A stretch of DNA of 64,000 bases from Amorphophallus konjac. Taxonomy: Eukaryota; Streptophyta; Magnoliopsida; Alismatales; Araceae. The notes under the pieces were generated by a model. It worked only from the letters and a program-made list of their open reading frames with translations, was not told the origin of the DNA and made no database searches. Shown here piece after piece: positions 1 through 12,400 of the stretch; position 1 is the first letter of the stretch; every line of letters starts with the position of its first letter. The stretch lies in NCBI GenBank assembly GCA_022559845.1, contig CM040128.1:180402691-180466690 (forward strand). Reading direction: 5' to 3'. The position numbers and the translations under genes are program-made.

Positions 1-807
1 TGAAGCTTTCGATCCTAATAGCAGCAGCAAGGGTAGTAATATGTTGCAGATGAAGAACCCTCAATTCTTCAGTAGGTTATGATGACCCCTACAGAAAAAT
101 AAGATGAAGAAACATTAGTTTTTCTTCATAATACTTACTGAAGGTAGAGGAAAGAAGAACTTACCCTTTCGTTCTTCACAACGTGAATCTTCTTAACCTG
201 TAAGAAGAGAAGAAGACGAAGAACCTTTTAATGTTCTTCATACCATCGTAAACAGAAAAGAAGAAGAAAGAACCTTGGTTCTTCACCTACCGTAGAATAG
301 TCTGAACGCCAAATAGCGTTCTCGGTTCAAGCAGTAGGTTATTTATAGGATTTAGGTGAACCTAATAGAGTTAGTGTTCGATTGGAAGTAACACTTCCAT
401 GATAGAGTTATTACTACATTCGAACTCTTTCTCATGGTTATCATCTTACCCTCGATAGACTCTTGGGTCGAACGAAACTCAAACTGAATTAGCGACCTAG
501 GTCAGGGTGTCGAATTTAAATTGACGCCTTGTCTAGCGTTGTTTCTTGTTGAAACGCGTCCACTCAAGGGACGTTACGCTAACTTGCCCTTTTTATTTAT
601 TTTGGTTGTTTGAAATTTGACGCCTTGATGTGTGGGCGTCCTTTCTTCAAAACACGCCTTAGGTAAGGGCGTTTTATTTTAAAGTAGCGCCAATATCTGA
701 GGCGTTATTTTCATCAGGTTTTTAATTATTTTTATTCCAAGCTCTTTCGTTTATTTATTAAATCTTTTAATCTATTTTGATTTATTTTATTTATCAGGGT
801 TGCTACA
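1..807 (-). repeat. E1 3' LTR, partial
   Basis: Direct repeat of 7636-8442 at a constant offset of 7635, so there is no net indel between the two. It holds the U3 and first part of R on the minus strand: a TATAAATA box at 340-347, then inverted repeats of the type GAAGAAC/GTTCTTC (104-129, 154-177, 218-239, and the perfect 16-base palindrome AAGAACCTTGGTTCTT at 268-283). In the rest of U3 are CpG-stem hairpins, for example GAACGC/GCGTTC at 304-321 and GACGCC/GGCGTC near 620-640. The window starts inside the LTR, so about 2.2 kb is missing. Confidence 0.93.
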
Positions 808-820
808 CCCTCCCCCACTT
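808..820 (-). other. Polypurine tract of E1
   Basis: Minus strand AAGTGGGGGAGGG directly abuts the 3' LTR. It is identical to the tracts at 36089-36101, 43842-43854 and 53436-53448. It would prime plus-strand DNA synthesis. Confidence 0.9.
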
Positions 821-887
821 AAAAAGAATTTGGTCCCCAAATTCCATATCATACATTTACATATGGAGAGTGTAGAGTATGTACCTT

Positions 888-3800
888 CTAAAATAAATCT
901 GGAAATTGTTTCCTCATAGATTCCTCGGTCTCCCATGTAGCTTCATGTTCTGAATTCTTATTCCATTGTACTTTTAGCATGAGAATAACCTTATTCCTTA
1001 GGGTACGTGCTTCTCGATCTAAGATCTTCATAGGCTTCTGTTCATACGTGAGATCCTTCTGGATTACTAGGTCTCCATGTTCGATAATATGTGATGGATC
1101 ATGCACGTACTTCTTCAACATAGATATGTGGAACACATTATGTACTTCGGACAGTTGAGGTGGCAATGCGATGCGATAAGCAACCTCGCCAACTCTTTCT
1201 AGTATCTCAAAAGGTCCGATAAATCTTGGTGTAAGCTTGCCTTTAACACCAAATCTTCGTATTCCACGTCCAGGCGATATCTTGAGAAATACATGATCTC
1301 CAACTTGGAATTCGAGATCTCTTCTTCTTGTGTCAGCATAAGCCTTTTGTCTAGACTGAGCAACTTGTAGTCTTTCTTTGATCAATTGTATCTTCTCGGT
1401 AGTGTCCCTTACCATTTCTGGACCTAACAGTTGTTTCTCTCCAACTTCGTCCCAGCATAAGGGTGATCGGTAACTCCTTCCGTATAAGGCTTCAAAAGGT
1501 GCCAGTTGTATACTTGCCTGGTAGCTATTATTGTATGCAAATTCCACCAGAGGCAAGTGATCATGCCAGTTTCCATCAAAATCAGTAATGCATGCTCTTA
1601 GCATATCCTCGACTACTTGATTGGTTCTCTCGGTCTGACCATCCGTTTGAGGATGAAAAGCTGTACTAAAGTTAAGTCTCATTCCCAACGAATGTTGTAG
1701 TCCTTTCCAAAAATGAGAAGTAAAATGGAGATCTCTGTCAGACACGATTGAAACAGGAATACCATGTAATCTGACTATTTCCTTGATGTATAGTGCATCT
1801 AAGACATCAACTGACCATCGACTCTTGATTGGCAAGAAATGCGCTGATTTAGTCAATCGATCAATGATAACCCATATTCCATCATGTCCTCTTTTTGATT
1901 TAGATAAACCCATGATGAAATCCATACCAATATCCTCCCACTTCCATTTAGGGATATCTAGAGGATGTAGCTTTCCAGCAGGCTTTTGGTGTTCCGCCTT
2001 GACTTGTTGGCATGTGAGACAACGTGATACATAGTCTGCTCTTTCCCTTTTCATGTTGGGCCACCAAAAATTTCTTTTCACATCTTGGTACATCTTGGTA
2101 GATCAAGGATGAATCGTATACCTTGACCTATGAGCTTCATCTAAGACCTTCTTCTTCAATTCTGGGCAATCCGGTATACAAGTTCTATTCTTGAACATTA
2201 ATCTTCCATCAGAAGCTAATTGGAAATCTGATTGTCCTTCTAATCTGCCCTTGATTTCTACTAATGTAGGATCATCATTCTGAAGTGCTTGTATTTCATA
2301 TAATAAATCTGACTGTATGCTTACATGAGATAATGTGACACATCTAGGGTCCGTGTCCATGCTTATATTGAGTTCAGAGAATTATTCCAACAATCTCTAT
2401 TCTTGAATCAGACAATTGGCTAACAGTGCTCTCGGCTTTCGACTAAGGGCATCCGCAACATGATTACCTTTTTCGGGATGATATTGTATATTGAAGTCGA
2501 AGTCCTTGAGATATTCCAGCCATCGTCTTTGCCTCATATTTAGTTCCTTCTGTGAGAAAAGATATTTGAGACTCTTGTGATCGGAGTATACAGTAAACTG
2601 TACTCCATAAAGATAATGTCTCCATATTTTGAGTGCAAATACTACCGCGGTCAATTCTAAGTCATGGACGGGGTAGTTCTCTTCATGCTTCTTTAATTGA
2701 CGAGAAGAGTAGGCTATAACCTTCCCTTGTTGCATTAGAACACACCCGAGGCCAATGCCAGAAGCATCAGTGTATACCTCGAACTTTTCTCCTTCAATTG
2801 GCAATGCTAAGATAGGAGCTGTAGTAAGATGATCCTTGAGAGTTTGGAAGCTTCTCTCACATTCCTCATCCCATTCATAACGAATCTCCTTGCGAGTTAA
2901 CCTCGTAAGTGGCACGGCGATTTTAGAGAAATCCTTGATGAATCGCCTGTAATAGCCGGCAAGACCTAATAAACTTCGGATCTCGCTAGCATTGGTCGGT
3001 CTTTCCCAGTTCCTTACAGCTTCAACCTTTGATGGGTCTACAGACAAGCCATCCTTTGATATAACATGTCCGAGAAAAGTCACTTCTTCAAGCCAGAATT
3101 CACACTTGCTAAGTTTTGCATATAATTGGTTTGTCCTTAATATTTGTAATGCAATCCTCAAATGTTCCTCATGCTCTTCCTTGGTCTTGGAATAAATCAA
3201 TATATCATCAATAAAGACCACCACGAATTGATCCAAATAAGTCCTAAATATAATATTCATTAACTGCATAAAGGCAGCAGGGGCATTCGTTAGTCCGATA
3301 GGCATAACAACAAATTCATAATGGCCATACCTGCTTCTGAATGCGGTTTTATGAATATCCTCGTCCTTGATTCTTAGTTGGTGATATCCGGACCTAAGAT
3401 CAATTTTGGAAAAGTACATGGATCCTGAAATTTGATCAAACAATTCATCGATTCTCGGTAGTGGATACTTGTTCTTGATAGTGAGATGATTCAATTGTCG
3501 ATAGTCGACGCATAACCTCATGGATCCGTCTTTCTTCTTTACAAATAATACAGGCGCTCCCCACGGGGAAGTACTTGGTCTAATGAATCCTTTCTTAATG
3601 AGTTCCATCAATTGCTCCTTTAACTCCTTGAGTTTAGCAGGTGACATCCTATAAGGTGCCTTTGAAATCGGACCAGCACCAGGGACTAAGTCAATGGTGA
3701 AGGCCACTTCTCTTTGCGGGGGTAATCCCGGCAAATCTTCCGGAAACACGTCCGGAAATTCTTGCACTACTGGAATGTCTTCTAGCTTAATCTCATTAGC

Positions 3801-5240
3801 TTCTTTAACTGTGACAAATGCGAGGAAAGATGCACATCCTTTCCTAATGAGCTTGCTAGCTCGGAGAGCTGAAATAATAGGGGATTTGCTCCGACTCTTG
3901 GGGCTAGTAAATATTAGTTCTGGGAATTCCTTGAATGTAACCTTACTATTGTGGCAATCAACCGTTGCCTGATACTTGGATAACCAATCTGCCCCTAGTA
4001 TAACATCATACTCTTTCAGATCTAAATATATGAGATCAATAGGGAGATTTCTACCCTGAACCAATACTTCACAGTTTTGGTAATGATGTGTAATATCAGT
4101 CTCATCATCCAGAGAAGTAGACAAAACTAACTTTATCCATTCCGGTTCTAGGGGTAATGGGTCAGCAAACTTCTTAGAAACAATAGAATGCGATGCACCA
4201 GTATCAATTAAGACATATGCATTCCTGGAACAAACTTTCAATGTACCTTCCACTAAGCCGCCTCCTTCTACTTGCTCCGTCTCCTTGATTGCATGAAGAC
4301 GAGCATTCTCGGTTACTGGGCGCTTCCCGTCAACGGCTTGGTCGTTAAGTAATGGGCAATCGGGAATCCGATGCTCACGACTCCCACAACGGAGACATGC
4401 TCCTAGTTTCCTCCAGCATTCTTCTGCTCTATGACCCGCTTTATCACAATGCTTGCACACTGTATTTGGAGAGGTAGTGGTGATAGAGAAGGGCTTGGTC
4501 TTCTTGAACTTTTGGTCTTGCGAGGGAATACCTCCATTGCTAGGCCTCTTCTTGAAGTTGGGTTTAAAGGAACCCGAACCTGTAACTTGTTCCTTCTTAT
4601 CTTTACCACGAATCCTATCAGACAGTTCCGTGGCATCTTCTAATAGTTGAGCTCGGCGTACTATCTCCGAGTAGACTTGAATGTCCATCGGCGCCAGTTG
4701 AGTAATAGCTTGGGGCCTGAGCCCATTAAGAAACCTCCTAGCTTTCATTTCCTCGGTGCTAACTAGATGCTTAGCATATCGAGACAATCTAGAGAATTGG
4801 GCCTCATACTCGGCCACTGACAAGGATCATTGTTTTAATGCGGCAAACTCTGCAGCCTTCTTTTCCTGAACTCGGTCCGAGAAATATTTCACGTTGAAGT
4901 GTTCAACGAATTCTTCCCACGAAACCTGATCTTGATTTATAGTAGCCTCTATTGATTCCCACCAGCATCTAGCATCCCTTTCTAACTGAAAAGTAGCTAA
5001 TAAAATTTTATCCTGATCCGTGCATTGCATAACACGGAATATACGTTCTATCTCCCTAATCCAGTGTTCAGCGTCATCTGGATCAGTAGAACCCGTGAAC
5101 TTGGGTGGGTTCATGTTCTTGAAAGTCTGGTGGAGACTTCCTGCTCGTTGTCCACCTCCTTGTGCTACTTGTTGCAGCACTTGAGTCATGCCTTGAAGGG
5201 TACGCTGCATGTTGCGCCATTGAGCACGTTCGGTAGCCAT
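888..5240 (-). pseudogene. E1 gag-pol polyprotein (Tekay), broken by four stops
   Basis: One 4353-nt frame (1450 codons plus stop), the same length as the copy at 39419-43771. Order: gag with an acidic/aromatic capsid core (CWWES), two CCHC knuckles ([14 protein letters not shown] and [14 protein letters not shown]), protease (DTGAS), reverse transcriptase (FIDDILIY), RNase H (YTDASG), integrase (HHCC finger, MDFIMG, VSDRD, QTERTNQ) and a C-terminal chromodomain-like tail (ATWETEE). Four in-frame nonsense codons interrupt it: at 4827-4829 in gag, at 2397-2399 and about 2381 after RNase H, and at 2103-2105 in the integrase finger region. No frameshift is needed. The visible catalytic residues remain, so the copy decayed by point mutation. 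Tekay assignment is from the family look of the RT and integrase tail; other chromoviruses are less likely. Confidence 0.92.
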
Positions 5241-5395
5241 TATCCTAAAATTACAATAACTAGATTAATACGTGATTTATATCTTAAAGACTAGCATTCT
5301 ATGTTAACTTTAACCCTTGGTTCTACCAAATCTCACTGGTTAAAGGGTTAAAATCTATCCTTGGACTTGGGTTTTCCAAGGAATTGAATACCCTA

Positions 5396-5408
5396 GGCTC
5401 TGATACCA
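5396..5408 (-). other. Primer binding site, tRNA-iMet type (E1)
   Basis: Minus strand TGGTATCAGAGCC, complementary to the 3' end of plant initiator tRNA-Met, seven bases inside the LTR end at 5416. Confidence 0.93.
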
Positions 5409-5415
5409 TAAAAAC

Positions 5416-8400
5416 TGTCACGCCCCGAGCGCGGAAGATACTCGGATATGCGCGACGAGTTTATATCAATCATGTCAATCAGAGTAGTAGTGTATTCGAC
5501 ACCAAAACAGAGATGCGTAAAATAGAAAGATAACACAATCCTTTATTTCATAATGGATAGACTATTACAAATCTAATACTATATTCAATTAAAAAGGAAA
5601 AGTACATAGTTGACTCAAGAAAATAGGAAAAAGACTAGATGACACTTGGAGAAGTTCTATCACTTTCACTCTTGACCATTCCAATCCGATTGACTTCCCT
5701 CATCGTCGGAATTACCTGAAAAGTAGGGAACACACGGAGTGAGCGAACGCTCAGTAGGAAATTATATCTCAAGCACTAGCAAGGGGTTTAAGTAATTACA
5801 TTTTTCATGAATATACTATAGCTATGTATGCTCGAATAAAACGACAAGATGGAGAGAGAATTTATCAATAAGACAGCAAGATGAACTAGTCACGAGCTTT
5901 CAAGAAAAGATGACAAGATATTCAAGCAAGTACTTTTTAGTAAGTCATGTCAAGAACTTTGGCTATCATGTATCAAGCAAGCAAGTAATTACCCTTTCTC
6001 GGGTCACGTAATTCATGTCAAGTCAAGTACGAGTCAAGTACAAGATTTGTGTGGAATGTCCAATCAAACTAGTCATGCACTCGGTATAATGCCAGATACC
6101 TTATCATTCAACTCCCATGGGCACAAGTACTTTCGGGTGCTCCTCCCAGGACCAGATCGGGCCCTATATGCGCAGGTATTTATCATGTATATTTGACATC
6201 CACTCTTGTATATATATATAGCCAATATGGAATTTCAATAATTCAAGCTTGTAGACACGTAGGATAACTTTGAGAGAATGGAGTCCAAAAATACGACATT
6301 GGACATAGATAGGCGATAACAACGGTACAATCACGATGAACGATGAAACTAGGTGGAATTAGGTTCCCTTAACTCGGGTACCATGACAAACAAGTATGGA
6401 CATTCTTTATATAGAATTGAGGTCCACATGAACAGTACATCAAAGGTAAGATACCCTCATTCTTATTATAGAATTGAGGTCCACAAGAACATCAACAAAT
6501 GGCATGATATCATCATCCCATTAAGAATTCTCATGATATACTCTTTGCATATCATAAGGGCCGGTATACCATGTTTCTTTAGAGTGACATGGCATTCAAT
6601 AGTGTAATGGGTTTTTAGGGTACAACCAGCTCAGTCGGCCTTGAGGGAATCCAAGGCTCGAGGAGTCTTACGGAGGTCTCTATGACTAACTCGCTAGTCC
6701 AAAGGAACGGAATGTACAATGGAGAGCTTGTATGTCAATGAGAGTTGAGGGTGATCGATAAAACATCATGAAACGTGGGACTATACTCACGGAGTGGAGA
6801 TATAGTGCCTATATAGATATATATAGTTATATTGAAACCATCGGTTATCAGAAACGGGGTAAAAACATTTTTACAGGAAAATAACGACTTAAGTAAAGTC
6901 ACTACTCAAGTAATTAACGCCTTCAGTAAGGGCGTTTATCTATTTTACATTTTTGCAAAATTTCAATATTTCCGTATTCTACCAAAAACGCGCCCTTGTA
7001 AGGGGCGTTTAATTAAAAGTTGACGACGTATGCAATGGTCGTTCATTCATTACCTCTATTTTTGCAGAATATATATTTTCAGTAATTTATCAGAAACACG
7101 CCCTGGACAGGGGCGTTACTTTTCAATTCACGCCCTGAACAGGGGCGTTAGTCAAGTGAGAGACGACCTATACAGGGTCGTGTATTTCAAGAATTTACAA
7201 TTTTTCAAGTATTGAAATTTCCAGAAAACGAGATATGGTCATGACAGGATAATATCAGGATGCACTGATTTAGAATCATGTTTAAGTGAATATTGGACTA
7301 ATTAACATGGGTAATTATCAGGTAATTAAATTGACGTCTGTGTACAGGGCGTCAAATCTTTTGAATTGACGACCTTGTCAGGGTCGTTTATTTAAATAGC
7401 GCCCTAGTCTGGGTCGCATATAAAATTAGCGCCCTTGGAAAGGGCGTTTCTTTCCAACAATAGAACTTTTAAAACTCATGAAAACTATATGCATGAACTA
7501 ATATATATGGTTTAATATAGTTATTATGGTGATTTGGGCTACAGTGCTTGAGAAAACCTACCTTGATGATGATAAACTGACGGATGAACAGATGTAGGTT
7601 CTGAACGATACTCTGTTTTATAAACAGAGTCTTTTTGAAGCTTTCGATCCTAATAGCAGCAGCAAGGGTAGTAATATGTTGCAGATGAAGAACCCTCAAT
7701 TCTTCAGTAGGTTATGATGACCCCTATAGAAAAATAAGATGAAGAAACATTAGTTTTTCTTCATAATACTTACTGAAGGTAGAGGAAAGAAGAACTTACC
7801 CTTTCATTCTTCACAATGCGAATCTTCTTAACCTGTAAGAAGAGAAGAAGACGAAGAACCTTTTAATGTTCTTCATACCATCGTAAACAGAAAAGAAGAA
7901 GAAAGAACCTTGGTTCTTCACCTACCGTAGAATAGTCTGAACGCCAAATAGCGTTCTCGGTTCAAGCAGTAGGTTATTTATAGGATTTAGGTGAACCTAA
8001 TAGAGTTAGTGTTCGATTGGAAGTAACACTTCCATGATAGAGTTATTACTACATTCGAACTCTTTCTCATAGTTATCATCTTACCCTGGATAGACTCCTG
8101 GGTCGAACGAAACTCAAACTGAATTAGCGACCTAGGTCAGGGCGTTGAATTTAAATTGACGCCTTGTCAAGCGTCGTTTCTTGTTGAAACGCGTCCACTC
8201 AAGGGACGTTACGGTAACTTGCCCTTTTTATTTATTTTGGTTGTTTGAAATTTGACGCCTTGATGTGTGGGCGTCCTTTCTTCAAAACACGCCTTAGGTA
8301 AGGGCGTTTTATTTTAAAGTAGCGCCTATATCTGAGGCGTTATTTTCATCAGGTTTTTAATTATTTTTATTCCAAGCTCTTTCATTTATTTATTAAATCT

Positions 8401-8442
8401 TTTAATCTATTTTAATTTATTTTATTTATCAGGGTTGCTACA
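5416..8442 (-). repeat. E1 5' LTR, complete, 3027 bp
   Basis: Runs on the minus strand from TGTAGCAACC (8442) to GGGGCGTGACA (5416). TATAAATA lies at 7975-7982, only about 460 bases in, so the transcribed R-U5 part is about 2.5 kb. It contains pyrimidine-tract/AG acceptor-like sites and GT donors downstream of the TATA, a dense hairpin series (6930-7450 and 8155-8345) and the roughly 105-bp module (about 6610-6725) shared with the Tat element leader. Compared with LTRs B, C and D it is clearly diverged, so E1 is a different subfamily or older. Confidence 0.92.
6920..7450. repeat. Array of short CpG-stem hairpins in the E1 LTR
   Basis: About ten hairpins in 530 bp. Four share a 6-7-6 geometry: ACGCCC/GGGCGT at 7098-7116 and 7130-7148, ACGACC/GGTCGT at 7163-7181 and 7369-7387, with loops TGGACAG, TGAACAG, TATACAG and TTGTCAG. 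Others: AACGCC/GGCGTT near 6919-6939, CGCCC/GGGGCG near 6988, GCGCCC/GGGCGT near 7428. Spacers are A/T-rich and the stems vary while pairing is kept. Confidence 0.85.
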
Positions 8443-10126
8443 ATTTTCTTCATCATATTTCAGAATTCTACAATCATACATGTCATGACCCATTTTTCCA
8501 CAATAGAAACAAGTGGTGGCTCTATCTCTTTTTCTCCTTCTACCAACATTTGAAGAGGAATTATGCATGTGTTTCTTTGGTTTGGAGAATGCTGAACTTA
8601 TGGGGGCCCAATGGGTTGTTTGAACTTTTGATTTTTCAAGGATGGCAAGAGCATCCTTTAGCTCTTTTATGTGAGCCATTTGAGATTGGCTTTGTTCTTC
8701 AGCCTTTACTTTGGCTTCATTGCAAGTAATGTTTTCTAACTTTTCTTGTTCCATATCATTTTTCAATTCTTCATGCATTTTTAGAAATGTGGATTGTTCT
8801 TCTCTCATGCATGAAATCTCTTCTTCAAACAATTCAATTTTGGATGCAAGAATTTCATTTTCATGCTTCATGTTTTCATTTTCTGATTTTAACGAATGGC
8901 ACTCTTCACATGATTTTTTAGTATGCACAAAATGATCAATTTTATTTTTCAAATTTCTATTTTCAGATTTGAATATTTTACATTTTTCATATAAAGATTC
9001 ATATGCAATTTTCCAATGTTCACAAGTAAGAGTTTCAGTTTCAGAATCTACCTTATTTCCTTCGTCGTCATTGGCCATGAGACATAGATTCTGGACTAGC
9101 TCATCTAGTCCATCTTCATTTCTGGATTCCTCCTGATCTTCATCACTCCATGTGGCCATCATGGCCTTGGGCTTCCTGAACTTGCCTTTCTTTACCTTCT
9201 TGATGAGATCGGGGCACTCACCCCGCATATGGCCGGGTTTCTTGCATTCATAGCAAATCACTTCTTCTTTCTTCCTACTTTCTCCTCTGTTTGCTCCTTG
9301 CCTTCTTGGTCCCTTCCTGAACTGACCACCAAAGTTTCTTGTTATTTTGACGAACCTTCTTGCTCTTTGTGTGATCATGGCAACCAGTTCCTCATCTTCA
9401 GTGTTGCCAATGGAATCATTGTCACTGCCCTCTGAATCTTGTGGATTCACCCTTAGGGTCAATGGTGTGACAATTTTCTTTTTCTTGTGATCCTCCTCGC
9501 TCCTTTTGATGTTTATTTCATATGTCATCAGCGAGCCGATCAACTCATCCAGAGTTAAGAGTGTTGAGATCCTTGGAGTCTTCAATTACAGTGGCTTTTG
9601 TATGCCACTGTGGAGAGAGGGATCTTAGAACTTTTCTGACAAGCTCCTTGTTAGAATACTCCTTGCCAAGTCCCTTTAGTCCATTTGTAATTTCTGTCAA
9701 GCTAGCAAACATGTCAGAAATGGACTCATCTTGCTTCATTGCGAACAGCTCGTAGTCCCGGACTAAAAGATTGGCTTTGGTTTCCTTTACTTCCGACGTT
9801 CCTTCATAGATAAGCCGTAGCTTGTTCCACATCTCCTGTGCAGAGGAACACATAGATATACGTGAGTATTCATTAGGATGAACATCACATTGAATTATAT
9901 TCATAGCTTTAAAATTCGCTGAACACTTCCTAATATCTTATTCATCCCACTCATTCTCATTTTCAGATAATACACATGGACCCCTACTTATGACACGCCA
10001 AACATCGTAGTCCTGGGCATGTAGGAAAACATACATTCTATTTTTCCAGTAGGGGTAGTTTGATCCATCAAAGAACGGAGGTCTTTGAATAGAATGCCCT
10101 TCGGGCATCATCCCCTTGTTTGCCAT
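8443..10126 (-). pseudogene. Copia (SIRE-like) gag, truncated and frameshifted
   Basis: Starts at ATG 10126 (MANKGMMPEGHSIQRPPFFD), 53 bases after the primer site. The N-terminal gag block reads DGSNYPYWKNRM, followed by the UBN2-type capsid segment (AQEMWNKL...YEGT, then LLVRDYELFAMKQDESI and LVRKVLRSL). A TAA stop at 9938-9940 and a frameshift near 9550-9570 break it. The downstream frame holds a CCHC knuckle (CYECKKPGHMRGEC), a long Glu/Lys-rich coiled coil of about 120 residues, and a second knuckle (CFYCGKMGHDMYDC). The E1 LTR then cuts the frame, so protease, integrase and RT are absent here. Confidence 0.85.
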
Positions 10127-10178
10127 TTAATGGGATCTAGCTCTGATGACCGTGTGGTCGAGATTAAACAGAGACCAA

Positions 10179-10191
10179 GGCTCTGATACCA
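10179..10191 (-). other. Primer binding site, tRNA-iMet type (Copia)
   Basis: Minus strand TGGTATCAGAGCC, two bases inside the LTR boundary at 10194. Confidence 0.9.
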
Positions 10192-10514
10192 ATTGTTGAG
10201 TCCCGGAGGGTGGCAATCAAGAGGGGAGGGGTGAATTGATGGCCAATTAAAATAAACTACTTGCGTGAATTCTATACTAATTATGCATACAAGCTCTAGC
10301 CTTACACAAATAAGATCATACTCGTGGATGCGTGTGAAGTGGGTGCGATTGATAGAGAAAATGGTGAATGCTCACCTCACCGCGAAGCCCACTCGACAAG
10401 TAAATGAAGTAGCAAACCACAAATGACACACAGAATTTTTAGGTGGTTCGGGTACACTGCCGTGTCCCCTACGTCCACCCCTCACACGGAGGATTAAGGC
10501 TACACTATGTAGTG

Positions 10515-10625
10515 AATCACACACACACGCTGTGTAGAACAGCAAGCACACACACTGACACACACACACACACACGGCTTCCGATCTGGTAGCCAAACGC
10601 GCACATGCGCACATACACACACGCG
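10515..10625. repeat. CA-rich microsatellite in the Copia LTR
   Basis: Interrupted (CA)n tracts, the longest at about 10557-10575, within the LTR. A simple sequence repeat with no coding role apparent. Confidence 0.85.
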
Positions 10626-11177
10626 CGTTCATGTTTCCGAACACGAACACTACACACAAGTATCGAAAGTTATGATTACACAAATATTCAAGATCAAGCA
10701 AAATGATTCAGATTGAGAAGTTTAGAAAGTGATTTATCCTGATCGATGCTCCCCCTATCACTTCAGCGAATTTTGTCGAACACCTGGTGCAGCCCGATGA
10801 TCGTTCTTGACGATTGTGCTCGGATGTGGTACGATCTTGAACTCCACGCAGCCAACCAGTAGGATGTCGATTTGGAGGCTTGAATCCCTCTTCTTTCCTT
10901 CACTTTCACGTACACAATAAGGTGGAAGAAGAGTTGTGGCTGCTGGTTGCGACCTGCACTCACAAGGGTTAGAGCAAAAACCCAAAATCAGAGGATGCGA
11001 ATATTTCTTAGGGTTTTTATCTCAATAGGATGATATATAGGCTAAGGGCGGTCAAGAGATTTCTAGGGGATAAGATCCACTCATCAAGGAGTGGTTTAGG
11101 GACAGCCACACAAGTGTGGTTTGACATTAAGCTCGCATGGACAAGAGTCCACAATCACGGCGCCGCCCAGACCAGAA

Positions 11178-11440
11178 AGGGTCGACCCTTGGGGTCGACC
11201 CTCGTGAGGGGCCAGAAGGACCAGACGACATGGGTCAACCCTTGGGGTCGACCCTCTCAGGAACCCTTGCTGTTTCAACAAAACTGGCATCTGGAAATTT
11301 CAGGGGTCGACCCTCGGGGTCGACCCTCGAGAGAATGGGTCGACCCTTGGGGTCGACCCTTGCAGGTCTTGTGAAGGAGCCCGCCGGATTCACAAAATAA
11401 ATCACTAGGGGGCGACCCTTGCAGCTGGGGGTCGACCCAA
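11178..11440. repeat. Cluster of GGGTCGACCC palindromes in the Copia LTR
   Basis: At least eight copies, exact or near-exact, of the 10-base palindrome GGGTCGACCC, mostly as pairs written GGGTCGACCCTTGGGGTCGA with 4-5 base spacers, at about 11178, 11193, 11230, 11245, 11303, 11316, 11337 and 11350, with decayed copies to 11437. The repeat is internal to the LTR. Confidence 0.85.
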
Positions 11441-11920
11441 TGGTTTGATCCTTTCAGCTAGAGATGAAAGGCCTACTTTAGAACATCCAAAAGATTGGTG
11501 AAAGACCCACTAAGTCCAAGAACAAGTCTAGGGGTTCAAGATGGTTTTTAAAGCATGAGAGGGAATGAAATTCAAACCATTTAAACTTAGATGAGTCCTA
11601 AATCAATTTAATCCTTGAGATCAAAATAAAGAACTTCAAACCACACATTCAAAAGGCAATATGTTGAAGTTGATCTCACCAACCGTCCTTGAACGTTGGT
11701 AATCTTTGGCCATATAGATTGTCCTGTCAAAACAACTTCTGAATTAGATTCTTCGTCCAAATTCAAATCAGGACACTTACCCTAGAGATGATGTTCTTGA
11801 GCCTTCTAGACGCCAAATCCTTAAGTGATGTGATCACTTCCAAAGCTCATTTTCAGTTCATATAAATTCATTTGGTCATCATCAAAATCCATAAGACATA
11901 ATACGGAGGGGGTTCAACAT

Positions 11921-12400
11921 AGGTCGACCGATCTTGTCGATGATGACAAGGGTCGCAAGGAGGTTGACCGATCTTGCCGATGGTGATAAGGGTCAAAAGT
12001 AGGTCGACCGATCTTGCCGATGATGACAAGGGTCAAAAGTAGGTCGACCGATCTTGCCGATGATGACAAGGGTTGCAAGAAGGTTGACCGATCTTGCCGA
12101 TGGTGACAAGGGTCAAAAGTAGGTCGACCGATCTTACCGATGATGACAAGGGTCACAAGAAGGTTGACCGATCTTGCCGATGATGACAAGTGTCGCAAGG
12201 AGGTTGACCGATCCTGCCGACGGTGACAAGGGTCAAAAGTAGGTCGACCGATCTTGTCGATGATGACAAGGGTCACAAGGAGGTTGACCGATCCTGCCGA
12301 TGGTGACAAGGGTCAAAAGTAGGTCGACCGATCTTGCCGATGATGACAAGGGTCGCAAGGAGGTTGACTGATCTTGACGATGGTGACAAGGGTCAAAAGG
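11921..12400. repeat. 40-bp tandem repeat, 12 copies
   Basis: Exactly 480 bp. The unit reads AGGTCGACCGATCTTGCCGA then TGATGACAAGGGTCAAAAGT with point variants. Two unit types (GGTCGACC versus GGTTGACC; TCAAAAGT versus TCGCAAGG) roughly alternate, giving an 80-bp higher-order unit. Open reading frames here are only repeat artefacts. It belongs to the 3' region of T1. Confidence 0.95.

Larger units (their letters stand above)
1..8442 (-). mobile_element. E1: Tekay-lineage Ty3/Gypsy retrotransposon, minus strand, left LTR cut by window edge
   Basis: Order on the minus strand: 5' LTR (8442-5416), tRNA-Met primer site, gag-pol (5240-888), polypurine tract, 3' LTR (807-1, truncated by the window). 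LTRs begin TGTAGCAACCCTG and end GGGGCGTGACA (TG...CA). The element interrupts the gag of a SIRE-like Copia element at 8443; the 5 bases there (ATTTT) should be one target-site copy, the other being outside the window. Lineage is judged from the polyprotein and the roughly 3-kb LTRs. It is the same family as the array at 34373-56433, in opposite orientation. Confidence 0.93.
8443..11919 (-). mobile_element. SIRE-like Ty1/Copia retrotransposon, 5' part, minus strand
   Basis: Contains the 5' LTR (11919-10194), a tRNA-Met primer site and a broken gag. It is interrupted at 8443 by E1; the rest must lie to the left of the window. LTR ends are TGTTGA and TCAACA. A long gag with two zinc knuckles separated by a coiled coil is the reason for the SIRE/Maximus call. 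It is inserted at the edge of a 40-bp tandem array belonging to T1. Confidence 0.82.
10194..11919 (-). repeat. SIRE-like 5' LTR, 1726 bp
   Basis: Plus-strand view runs TGTTGAGTCCC... to ...GGGTTCAACA; on the coding strand it starts TGTTGAACCC and ends GGGACTCAACA. Boundaries rest on the terminal inverted repeats and the primer site, because the partner LTR is outside the window. It includes a CA-rich microsatellite and a cluster of GGGTCGACCC palindromes. Confidence 0.8.

Noticed and set aside
5396..5408. tRNA gene fragments at the TGGTATCAGAGCC sites
   Set aside because: Only 11-13 bases complementary to a tRNA 3' end, placed next to LTR ends: primer sites, not genes.
6919..7450. Hairpin arrays as a CRISPR-like array
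   Set aside because: Units differ in sequence, spacing is irregular, there are no cas genes, and the surroundings are plant retrotransposons.
11914..12309. 131-codon minus-strand frame over the 40-bp array
   Set aside because: Period 40 is not a multiple of three and the translation is simply the repeat read in rotating frames.
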